This document shows, piece after piece, positions 44,680 through 52,118 of a DNA stretch of 64,000 nt. Numbering within the stretch: the first letter of the stretch is position 1; each line of letters starts with the position of its first letter. The stretch covers positions 1 to 64,000 of the IMG/VR virus record IMGVR_UViG_3300031787_008607. One strand, 5' to 3'. A model generated the notes under the pieces. That model saw nothing but the letters and a program-made list of their open reading frames with translations. It did no database searches and was not told the origin of the DNA. A program made the position numbers and the translations under genes. Origin of the DNA: a virus.

Positions 44680-45009
44680 ATGAACTTAAAAGAATCTATA
44701 AAAAGAATACTGAGGGAAGAACTATCGGCGAGAATTAAAAGAAGACTTTCTAATGATGAAATGGAAAATGAGTTTCTTGAATCTTTTGAAGATGCTTATC
44801 GTATTACAAAGAACAGAAAGGTTTTAAGTTCACATTTTTTAGATGAGTTAGTCTACACAACAATAACCGTTATGATGGATGGGGTACATTGGAGATTTGT
44901 TAGTACATTACCTGAAGATGAATTTTGGTATGATGATATACACCAAGGGTTAGAAAATCATTATAGAAAAAGAATTACACGGATGTATAATGAAAGAAAA
45001 GGTTTCTAA
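44680..45009 (+). CDS. class C tagged protein, 109 aa
   Basis: ATG 44680 gives MNLKESIKRILREELSARIK; upstream in-frame Met codons lie inside the previous gene. Helical body ending in a basic tail. Unknown. Confidence 0.65.
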   Translation: MNLKESIKRILREELSARIKRRLSNDEMENEFLESFEDAYRITKNRKVLSSHFLDELVYTTITVMMDGVHWRFVSTLPEDEFWYDDIHQGLENHYRKRITRMYNERKGF

Positions 45010-45012
45010 AGA

Positions 45013-45291
45013 TTAATTAGAGTTTAAGAATTTAAGTAATGCTCTAATATATTCGGAACGTTTATCATAGAATTCAGTATCATTATCATATTGAAAAAAC
45101 TCTTCACCTCTATGTCTATCAATGAACTTTTCAATTAATTCATAAGCGTAGTCATCTCTGTCTGCAGAATCTTCAAAATCTTCTTCATCCATAATGTAGT
45201 TATAATCATCCCTAAGTGCTTCCAATTCATCCATTGTAAACCTCCTAAGTAAAAATGCTTCTAACTGTGATTCTGTAATTAAGTATTTCAT
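45013..45291 (-). CDS. class B tagged protein, 92 aa
   Basis: MKYLITESQLEAFLLRRFTM, then a very acidic helical body rich in Asp, Glu and Tyr. Unknown. Confidence 0.65.
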   Translation of the reverse strand: MKYLITESQLEAFLLRRFTMDELEALRDDYNYIMDEEDFEDSADRDDYAYELIEKFIDRHRGEEFFQYDNDTEFYDKRSEYIRALLKFLNSN

Positions 45292-45294
45292 ATA

Positions 45295-45591
45295 TTAAAA
45301 CATCCAGCCTGTACTTTTAACTTCCATATCTAAAGTGTTCTCAACCCATTTACCAATAAGTTCCTCTGAGTAGTTACTATCTAAACTAAATAGACTTGTA
45401 ATCTCACTTATTAAATCATAATAAATGATACACTTATGATTATATATATCATAAACAACATAGGCATAATCATCATGACCTTTTCTAACAAAATAAATGT
45501 GAGTAGTTTTATCAAGTATCTTTAGGTCCAAACCATTCAGATACTTCATAACAACTTTTTCTAATTTTGATTCTGTAATAATATATTTCAT
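45295..45591 (-). CDS. class B tagged relative of the array domain
   Basis: 98 aa. MKYIITESKLEKVVMKYLNG ... LFSLDSNYSEELIGKWVENTLDM. Closing block W-V-x-x-x-L-x-x-x-V as in the repeat unit, then a short unique tail. Overlaps its upstream neighbour by 4 nt. Confidence 0.7.
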   Translation of the reverse strand: MKYIITESKLEKVVMKYLNGLDLKILDKTTHIYFVRKGHDDYAYVVYDIYNHKCIIYYDLISEITSLFSLDSNYSEELIGKWVENTLDMEVKSTGWMF

Positions 45592-45905
45592 AATATTAAT
45601 CTTACATCTATTGTTATGCCGTGAACCTCATATGGTGCAAAACCTGTATATGGGTTAAGTCCGCTTGTTTTAATACTCAAAAAATCTTTTATCGACCTTC
45701 TAATCTCACGTTCTAAATTTAATTCCTTTAGTTTATTAAGATTATAATGGTAAGGGTTGGTTATATATGAATCATCAATATGAGAAACGTAAACATCAAT
45801 TAACATCTCATCATCAAACTCACTCTTTCTAACTTTAATCTCGTCAGGAGAGTATAATGTATTAATTAGTTTTACAATTGCTTTAACCTTATGCTCAATC
45901 TTCAT
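45588..45905 (-). CDS. unknown protein, 105 aa
   Basis: MKIEHKVKAIVKLINTLYSP; no recognisable tag although it sits among tagged genes and has TATTTAT upstream. Small alpha/beta protein. Confidence 0.55.
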   Translation of the reverse strand: MKIEHKVKAIVKLINTLYSPDEIKVRKSEFDDEMLIDVYVSHIDDSYITNPYHYNLNKLKELNLEREIRRSIKDFLSIKTSGLNPYTGFAPYEVHGITIDVRLIL

Positions 45906-45973
45906 ATTATAATAAATACAAAGATAAGTATAAACTCGTATAGGATTATAATGGGGAGTGGGGGAAATAATTA

Positions 45974-46270
45974 CTATTTAATTATAATTCCTTCAACTCT
46001 TCTATCCAAAGTATTCTCAACCCATCTAGCAATAACATATTTAGCATTATCAAATTCTATAGAGAAGAAATCTTTAATCTCATCAATTAACTCAAAACTT
46101 ATTCCACAGTCACCACTTCTAAAGTATTCGATTAATGTGTCGATATATTCATCATCTTCCGAATTAACAAAGTATATTGCGTTTCCTCTTTTAATCTGAA
46201 TAAAGTTCTTAATATCCAAATATCTAAAGATTACTTTATCTAATTGTGATTCTGTTATGAGGTATTTCAT
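45974..46270 (-). CDS. class B tagged relative of the array domain
   Basis: 98 aa. MKYLITESQLDKVIFRYLDI ... FSIEFDNAKYVIARWVENTL, then DRRVEGIIIK. Directly downstream (on the minus strand) of array gene A4, which is the untagged, repeat-bearing version of the same domain. Confidence 0.7.
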   Translation of the reverse strand: MKYLITESQLDKVIFRYLDIKNFIQIKRGNAIYFVNSEDDEYIDTLIEYFRSGDCGISFELIDEIKDFFSIEFDNAKYVIARWVENTLDRRVEGIIIK

Positions 46271-46300
46271 TGTATATAAATATCATAAAGATAATAACTA

Positions 46301-47095
46301 TTATTGATTTAATACCTGTTCCATCACATAATTCATAACAGACATTTCTACATCCGTTGTACATTCCTTATGATTTAATACTTCTTCCACCCCTCTTGTG
46401 AAGGGTCCAGAATATGCTTCCAATGTTGATACCTTATGATTTAATACTTCTTCCACCAATGAATGTTCGGGGTATTTGAGAATGGTGGTTGTAGACACTT
46501 TAACATTATGACTTAATACATCTTCCACCCGTGTTCGGATATGAGCATTGTGAGTATTAGTTGTGGATACCTTACTATTTAATACCTCTTCCACCTTCCA
46601 AGGAACACGAACTTTAACATCGCACGTTGTGGATACCTTATGATTTAATACATCTTCCACCATCATGCTTTCAACACCGCTACCTGTCACGGTTGTGGAT
46701 ACCTTATGATTTAAGACCTCTTCCACCTCTCTCCCATTATTATACCTGCTATCATCCGTTGTGGATACCTTATGATTTAAGACCTCTTCCACCTTGTCCG
46801 TTGTAATTGGAAGTGGAATGAAGGTTGTGGATACCTTATGATTTAAGACCTCTTCCACCCAAGAAGATAGAACAGGACAAAAATCATCCGAGCTCATTGA
46901 GAATATTTGAAAAAACGAATTGAAAAAATCGTATCTCCACCATAAAGTACCTGACTCATCAAGTTCAAAGTACCAATATTTATTATCCCTATTAATGAAC
47001 CATGTAGACCCATTATAAGGAATAATCTCACAATCACCCAACTCTTTATATAGGTGTTTAAAAATAAGTTGTTTTAATCTATCTGTAATAACCAT
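46301..47095 (-). CDS. array gene A4: conserved domain plus 36/30 repeat array
   Basis: 264 aa. Domain MVITDRLKQLIFKHLYKELG ... FCPVLSSW, then eight repeats (VEEVLNHKVSTT type) and a remnant MEQVLNQ. One repeat carries an in-frame 6-nt insertion (VEDVLSHNVKVSTT). Own TATATTTG promoter element 4 nt before ATG. It stands ~4.5 kb away from the A1-A3 operon and just upstream of a restriction-modification pair on the other strand. Confidence 0.85.
   Translation of the reverse strand: MVITDRLKQLIFKHLYKELGDCEIIPYNGSTWFINRDNKYWYFELDESGTLWWRYDFFNSFFQIFSMSSDDFCPVLSSWVEEVLNHKVSTTFIPLPITTDKVEEVLNHKVSTTDDSRYNNGREVEEVLNHKVSTTVTGSGVESMMVEDVLNHKVSTTCDVKVRVPWKVEEVLNSKVSTTNTHNAHIRTRVEDVLSHNVKVSTTTILKYPEHSLVEEVLNHKVSTLEAYSGPFTRGVEEVLNHKECTTDVEMSVMNYVMEQVLNQ
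46302..46859 (-). repeat. CRISPR-like array A4 (8 full repeats plus 1 partial)
   Basis: Copies start at 46824, 46758, 46692, 46626, 46560, 46488 (42 nt), 46422 and 46356; the remnant ends at 46325. The first three copies are identical (GTTGTGGATACCTTATGATT...); the distal ones are decayed (AATGTTGATACC, GTTGTACATTCC). Eight 30-nt spacers, none alike. Confidence 0.92.
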
Positions 47096-47099
47096 AGAG

Positions 47100-47107
47100 C
47101 AAATATA
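47100..47107 (-). promoter_or_regulatory. TATATTTG -7-type element for A4
   Basis: Perfect TAnnTTTG on the minus strand, 4 nt from the A4 ATG. Confidence 0.55.
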
Positions 47108-47275
47108 GTAAGAAATTATGAACTAAACAAACTCATTCCCCCATTCCACTATCGTGTCGTTCCATTCCCCTTCGGGTCATTACACTAATGGGTTCATTCA
47201 TTTGTTTACTTCTTAATTTTCAAAAAAAGTTTGGTTGTTAATGAAAAATTACTATATTAGTATAAAATATCGGTT

Positions 47276-47989
47276 ATGGAACAAAAAGTAATAAATGAGT
47301 TTGTGATGGATTCAATCGATGAATTAAAATCGGTTGACAGAAAGTACAAAAAATTTAGTGAACTTATGTCTAAACATAATCCGTATGAACTCTCGGTATT
47401 TTGTGATACCCCTAAAAAGATTGTTGATTTTGTAATGATTAGTCATAAACAAACATCAAGACAAACCATTATGGGTAATTTATTAGAATCAATTGCGATT
47501 AAAATTAGTTCAGTAATACTAGGAGGGTACAAATCTAAGGAAGAGTGTACCGATTTAGAGTGGGTTAATGATGATTTATTTCACTATAGAGGATGGAAGT
47601 CAAGTCCTAAATGGTGTAACGCTGACCAAAAAAAGAGAGTTAATATTAAGGTGGGGGAACTAAAAGAAAATAATGATTTCGGTAGTTTTAAAGTTCTGAC
47701 TTCTTACGGTAAGACCACCAAAAAAAATACGGAAAAAAACTTTACACAGTTATCGGGGCAAGACTCGTGGTATGAAATCAGTAACGACCCTGAGATGTAT
47801 AATAAAGTTATGATTGCCATTGTTAAACACTCCAAATATCTTAATCAGGTGATAGAGGATATTTACTCATCGAATGTTAAAGAATCGGTAGAATGGGTGG
47901 ATAGAAACTTTACAAATAAGGATAAAACAATTAATTTTATTAAAATAAATGAGTATGTCAGCGGAAGGAATAAAGTTACAGTCAGCTAA
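47276..47989 (+). CDS. PmeII-family type II restriction endonuclease
   Basis: 237 aa. KHNPYELSVFCDTPKKIVDF and SRQTIMGNLLESIAIKISSV resemble the NP-L...G-x-LE-IA block of PmeII-type enzymes; VNIKVGELKENNDFGSF may hold the nuclease core. Expected to cut unmodified DNA at a specific site. The 41-nt overlap with a methyltransferase gene strongly supports a restriction role. Recognition site unknown. Confidence 0.75.
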   Translation: MEQKVINEFVMDSIDELKSVDRKYKKFSELMSKHNPYELSVFCDTPKKIVDFVMISHKQTSRQTIMGNLLESIAIKISSVILGGYKSKEECTDLEWVNDDLFHYRGWKSSPKWCNADQKKRVNIKVGELKENNDFGSFKVLTSYGKTTKKNTEKNFTQLSGQDSWYEISNDPEMYNKVMIAIVKHSKYLNQVIEDIYSSNVKESVEWVDRNFTNKDKTINFIKINEYVSGRNKVTVS

Positions 47990-48818
47990 TGGTAATACTA
48001 TTGAGTTATTTCATGGGGATTCGTTAGATATATTAAAATTAATTGATGATAATTCAGTTGATTTAATTGTTACGTCTCCACCATATTCTGACCAAAGAAA
48101 ATCAACATACGGTGGAATACATCCTGACAAATATGTGGAATGGTTTTTACCAATAAGTAAAGAATTACTTAGGGTATTAAAACCAACAGGTTCCTTTGTT
48201 CTTAATATTAAGGAAAAGGTATATAACGGTGAGAGACACACATATGTTTTGGAACTTATTATTGCAATGAGGAACCAAGGTTGGTTGTGGACTGAAGAAT
48301 ATATGTGGCATAAGAAGAATTCATTTCCTGGCAAATGGCCAAACAGATTACGAGATGCGTGGGAGAGATTATTACATTTCAATAAGGAGAAAAAGTTTGA
48401 TATGTATCAAGATAATGTTAAAGTTCCCATAGGTGATTGGTCTACAAAAAGATTGGCCAACCTAAGTGATACAGATAAGAAAAGAGATGTCTCCAAAGTA
48501 GGAAGTGGTTTCGGTAAGAAAATAGAAAATTGGGTAGGTAAAGAAATGGTATTACCTGATAACGTATTATATATGGCAACAGAGTCGTCTAATAAAGGAC
48601 ACTCAGCGGCATACCCTGAATCATTACCTGAATGGTTTATTAAACTCTTTACTAAAGAAGGTGATGTTGTGTTAGACCCATTTTTAGGTAGTGGCACAAC
48701 ATGTAAAGTTGCAACTGACTTAAATAGAAATTCCATAGGTATCGAATTAAATGATGAGTATTTTAATTTAACATTAAATAAGTTAAATGAATATGTGAGT
48801 AATGAAACAATAAATTAA
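47949..48818 (+). CDS. beta-class DNA methyltransferase (N4-cytosine or N6-adenine)
   Basis: 289 aa. Catalytic motif TSPPYSDQR (res. 42-50) precedes the SAM-binding motif DPFLGSGTT (~238), the beta-class order. SPPY is typical of N4-cytosine enzymes. Partner of the upstream endonuclease; it would protect the element's own DNA. The AT-rich host-like base use matches its neighbours. Confidence 0.88.
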   Translation: MSMSAEGIKLQSANGNTIELFHGDSLDILKLIDDNSVDLIVTSPPYSDQRKSTYGGIHPDKYVEWFLPISKELLRVLKPTGSFVLNIKEKVYNGERHTYVLELIIAMRNQGWLWTEEYMWHKKNSFPGKWPNRLRDAWERLLHFNKEKKFDMYQDNVKVPIGDWSTKRLANLSDTDKKRDVSKVGSGFGKKIENWVGKEMVLPDNVLYMATESSNKGHSAAYPESLPEWFIKLFTKEGDVVLDPFLGSGTTCKVATDLNRNSIGIELNDEYFNLTLNKLNEYVSNETIN

Positions 48819-49536
48819 CTCACTCCGATTCTTCACTGTCGTGACCATTCCACTCCACTTCGTTTTGTTCCATTAGAATCTTCATTCCTTAATTCATTAT
48901 TTCATCCCCCCACAACATATGATTGTATGTGTGAATCCCCCTAATAAAAGACACACACTATGAAGGGACATTATAATTCCCATATGTGAATAATCATTCT
49001 ATATACTAAAAGGTATTATACCTACAGGTATAAATGAATGTGTATGTGATAGATGATGTTATTAATTCCCCACATATAAATGGTGGATTACTAAGGGGAC
49101 AATTATGGTAAACCTGTAGGTTTATATATTATGTCCCACAATTTACCACCACTATAATTGTCCATAACATGTGTCTATATGGTAAGGGGAAATCTTAAAA
49201 ACCCCGTTGAAGACACTATAAAATACACTTCCGTTGAAGGATTCTAAACAACTAAAGTCTGTCCACGCTCATTTATTCTTACATCCTATTTTTATCTGGA
49301 AAATGTATATAGTTAAAAAAACCCTTCTAACACTATCAGGAAGACCACTTTTTTCACTTTTCATATAACCAAAAACCCCTCTCACATATACGTCAGTGGT
49401 AAAAAGTGGGAACATTTACCTATGGACAATATACATAATATACACTATATTTATAGGTGTGAATATGTCTAAAAGTGGTCAAGGGGATTATCCCCCATCT
49501 GACGTTCCCCTGACATTTTGACAAAATCAAGAAAAA
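48819..49536. other. 718-nt non-coding region with many dyads
   Basis: No convincing gene. Perfect inverted pairs: GGACAATTAT (49097-49106) with ATAATTGTCC (49154-49163), enclosing the hairpin AAACCTGTAGGTTT (49110-49123); ATACCTACAGGTAT (49018-49031); and CCACTTTTT near 49345 with AAAAAGTGG near 49393. ATTCCCC and GGGGAAAT may close an outer stem around 49065-49192. It could be a replication origin, a structured RNA or a packaging/regulatory locus. Confidence 0.6.
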
Positions 49537-49833
49537 ATGAATAATAATTTATCAACAATTCCCCCTGACGATATGTCTAACCCCATTTCAATAACTGACA
49601 TACTGAAAAATTTAAGGGTTATAACTGACCCTTTACGGGATGTTGTTGCTGTGACCCTATATTATAATGGGGAAAAGGTGGGTAAGATGGAGTATAGGAA
49701 GAGTTCACTTCCATACCAAGGGGATTTAAAGATATTAACATTGTATTCACTTACCCCTGAGTTCATGGAGTTATTCAAGGGTCAGGAAAATCCTATACGT
49801 ATTTTGGACAACCATGTTAAGGGGTTTGTTTAA
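49537..49833 (+). CDS. unknown protein, 98 aa
   Basis: MNNNLSTIPPDDMSNPISIT; small alpha/beta protein. C-rich codon use (CCC) matches the adjoining non-coding block more than the rest of the window. Convergent overlap of 17 nt with the next gene. Confidence 0.55.
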   Translation: MNNNLSTIPPDDMSNPISITDILKNLRVITDPLRDVVAVTLYYNGEKVGKMEYRKSSLPYQGDLKILTLYSLTPEFMELFKGQENPIRILDNHVKGFV

Positions 49834-50203
49834 ATTGTTTCCATACAATACTTTTGTACTTTGTTTCATTCCCCCGAGCTTCCACTTCAAAGGGACATTC
49901 CCAATATCCGTTTTTCTTCATGGATGATGCGTAGTTACGTTTGATACCTCTTTGTATGTGGTGGGTGTATTCATGGATGATTGTTTTAACAAACATTTCC
50001 ATTGTCTCACATGCTGAGGGGTTAATCACCAATGCTTCAAAATCGTATTGACCATAGGAACCTGTTAACCCGTTTCTGATTTTCAGTTTGGGGAATGGTT
50101 TGTTTCCATGACCGAGTGTCTGACGTGTGATGGCTATAAGTTTCAACCCCATTCTTCTGAGCTGAGGGGTTGTGTATATATCTAATCTATCTTTGAGTTT
50201 CAT
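49817..50203 (-). CDS. SprT-like zinc metallopeptidase
   Basis: 128 aa. KTIIHEYTHHIQRG has the HExxH zinc site; PFEVEARGNE downstream gives the likely third ligand Glu. Compact zincin as in phage SprT/DUF45-type proteins. No signal peptide, so cytoplasmic. Substrate unknown. Confidence 0.78.
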   Translation of the reverse strand: MKLKDRLDIYTTPQLRRMGLKLIAITRQTLGHGNKPFPKLKIRNGLTGSYGQYDFEALVINPSACETMEMFVKTIIHEYTHHIQRGIKRNYASSMKKNGYWECPFEVEARGNETKYKSIVWKQFKQTP

Positions 50204-50204
50204 A

Positions 50205-50627
50205 TTAGTCGATGTATTTGAATGTTACGTTACCCATGTATTCGTTGTTGTTGCGTGTTGGTCCTGGGATACAAGCTGCTTTGAAGAACGTGGGGATGAT
50301 TGTGTTCTTAATCAACTTATTAAAACACCAATCAGCGTGTGACTTTCTTCTTTTGAAGAACGACATTCTTGTTTGTGACCAAGAGTACTCAGATGGTATT
50401 CTATCTTCACTGAATGAGAAACCCTTCTTCTTTGCCGTCACTTCAATGTTCAACACACGAGAGTACTTTTGGTCTACCCAATTCCATCTGTCTGACTCAC
50501 CAACTGATACAATACGAATGGTCACATCACCGAAGCCATTCCAATTATCTTGAAAGGTTAAAGAGTTGGTCTTTTGTAAGTACTTCTTAACTAACTTGGT
50601 TGATAATTTGTCTTGGGTGATTTTCAT
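50205..50627 (-). CDS. unknown protein, 140 aa
   Basis: MKITQDKLSTKLVKKYLQKT is chosen over an upstream in-frame Met. Trp/Arg-rich body with a late PGPTRNNNEYMGNVTFKY. Precedes the peptidase gene by 1 nt on the minus strand. Unknown. Confidence 0.55.
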   Translation of the reverse strand: MKITQDKLSTKLVKKYLQKTNSLTFQDNWNGFGDVTIRIVSVGESDRWNWVDQKYSRVLNIEVTAKKKGFSFSEDRIPSEYSWSQTRMSFFKRRKSHADWCFNKLIKNTIIPTFFKAACIPGPTRNNNEYMGNVTFKYID

Positions 50628-50663
50628 ATGGTGGTCGTTTATTGTTCTACAAATATACAACAA

Positions 50664-50953
50664 TTTTCTTCCCCCACAAAAAAATCTTCCTTTTTTTTAA
50701 AGGCAGGGTGGAGTACACACTCCAAGCATTAATCGTGCCAGCCCTTTATCCCCTTATCGTTATAAGGTACATTTACGGGGCTAAGTTACAACGAAAATAA
50801 TTAATAAAAAATTAGGATATTAACTTTCTTCGCCGTATCTTTGTGTTGACGCTCTTCTTATAAAAAAAATATATAAGGCACCAAGCTAAGTTACGGCGAA
50901 TTTTTTAAATAAACAAATATATTATCACATAATAAATTCCTACCTTTGTAGTA
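50664..50953. other. intergenic region with structured segments
   Basis: No gene in 50628-50953. TGGAGT-ACAC-ACTCCA (50709-50724) sits inside GGCA...TGCC, a small two-stem fold. TTCGCCGTA (50829) is complementary to TACGGCGAA (50893), which is followed by T6. GCTAAGTTAC occurs twice (~50780 and ~50886). Probably a short ncRNA or riboswitch-like leader; class not recognised. Confidence 0.45.
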
Positions 50954-51256
50954 ATGAGACAGAAGATATATACCATTAAAGATTTTGACTTCAAACCCCA
51001 TGCTGTCATAGAAGGTGCAGTACAAGGATTACTTACACTCCCCAACAATATCACAGTATCTATTGTGGGTGGTGGTCTTCAATCTATTGTCGGTGGGATG
51101 AATAGATTACGTGGTGATGGAGTGGATACCTTTGAAGTAGCAGCTTGGTGGGGTGACCAAGGTGATTGGATTAAACTATCTGACTACGATGATGTGTTAT
51201 CATATGTTGATAAAGATAGACTACCAATCATACTACTTGATTTATCTAAGAAATAA
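50954..51256 (+). CDS. unknown protein, 100 aa
   Basis: MRQKIYTIKDFDFKPHAVIE, with a glycine-rich SIVGGGLQSIVGGMNRLRGD segment. TACCTTTG lies 5 nt before ATG. No family; no signal peptide. Confidence 0.55.
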   Translation: MRQKIYTIKDFDFKPHAVIEGAVQGLLTLPNNITVSIVGGGLQSIVGGMNRLRGDGVDTFEVAAWWGDQGDWIKLSDYDDVLSYVDKDRLPIILLDLSKK

Positions 51257-51301
51257 TTTGTATATAAGAAACCTTTGAACTATATTTGTAGTCTATACAT
51301 T

Positions 51302-51490
51302 ATGAAGAAATACATACTACCCCTAATCATGTTAGTCGTTATACTAACATCTTGTTCTACCCCACAACATGGGTACAACTACAAGAAACATTCTAACACA
51401 CAACAGAAGATGTACAAACAAACTAAACGTGTGAACAAAGGGAAGAACCAACTACAACACCAATGTACTCCTAAGAAACACAGAAGATAA
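51302..51490 (+). CDS. small basic lipoprotein, 62 aa
   Basis: ATG 51302: MKKYILPLIMLVVILTSCST has a lipobox (LTSC), so a lipid-anchored protein is expected. The mature part is Lys/Gln/His-rich. An outer-membrane spanin subunit is possible but only topology supports it. Confidence 0.65.
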   Translation: MKKYILPLIMLVVILTSCSTPQHGYNYKKHSNTQQKMYKQTKRVNKGKNQLQHQCTPKKHRR

Positions 51491-51491
51491 T

Positions 51492-51590
51492 ATGAAACGA
51501 TTTACCATCACACCCAATCAAGCAATCATCCTATACTGCCTACTAATGGTTACCATAGTAGCAGTGGTAAAAGGATGTGACCTAATGTAA
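51492..51590 (+). CDS. single-pass membrane peptide, 32 aa
   Basis: MKRFTITPNQAIILYCLLMV..., one membrane helix, one base after the lipoprotein stop. The pairing of a lipoprotein and a small membrane peptide is spanin-like in layout only. Confidence 0.45.
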   Translation: MKRFTITPNQAIILYCLLMVTIVAVVKGCDLM

Positions 51591-51675
51591 AGGGGAGGGG
51601 ATACTTATTAAAAGTTATCAACACCCCCTACTACCCCCTCCTATACCCCTACCTATGGGGTACCCCCTCCCGTAT

Positions 51676-51699
51676 CCCCCCTTATATAGGGGGTTTTTT
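51676..51699 (+). terminator. strong intrinsic terminator
   Basis: CCCCC-loop-GGGGG followed by T6, within a C/G-run-rich block (51591-51740). Confidence 0.85.
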
Positions 51700-51847
51700 G
51701 GGTCAGAAGGGGGGATAATCCCCTCGAAAAAATCCTGGAAAAATTTTTTAGAAAAGCGACCCTTTGTTTTAAAATGTTCCCTATATGTAAAAAATAAATT
51801 TTGGGAAATTTTTTGGAAAATTGGTATTTATATATAAAATATATACT

Positions 51848-52090
51848 ATGAAAAAGATTAGATTAACAGAAAAAGAATTAACCAATATAATTAAAAGGGT
51901 TATTAATGAAGAAAGAGATGAAGATTCATTTCATGATGATACTGAGTCAGTACATGTCCAAATTATGGATATTTTACAACCTGTTTATAAAACATACGGA
52001 ACGGAAGGTGTCGTAAGAGTTTTAACTGATATTATTGATACTATAGGTGATATTGGGGACGAAGCATTTATGGGTACTGAAGATTATTAA
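51848..52090 (+). CDS. class A tagged protein, 80 aa
   Basis: MKKIRLTEKELTNIIKRVIN then EE: class A tag with L-T-E and I-N-E sites. Acidic helical body. GTATTTAT at 51824-51831, 16 nt before the chosen ATG; an upstream in-frame Met would lie within this element. Confidence 0.7.
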   Translation: MKKIRLTEKELTNIIKRVINEERDEDSFHDDTESVHVQIMDILQPVYKTYGTEGVVRVLTDIIDTIGDIGDEAFMGTEDY

Positions 52091-52118
52091 CCTCTCCAAT
52101 GATAGTATTGTTGGACTG

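Noticed and set aside
39537-46859. Ordinary, complete CRISPR-Cas locus
   Set aside because: No cas1, cas2 or effector gene is visible in the window, and the arrays stay open in one reading frame with stop-free spacers, which ordinary arrays do not. I keep the term CRISPR-like for geometry only.
39537-46859. Diversity-generating retroelement
   Set aside because: No reverse transcriptase or template repeat is visible. The variable parts are wholly unrelated 30-mers, not adenine-biased variants of one template.
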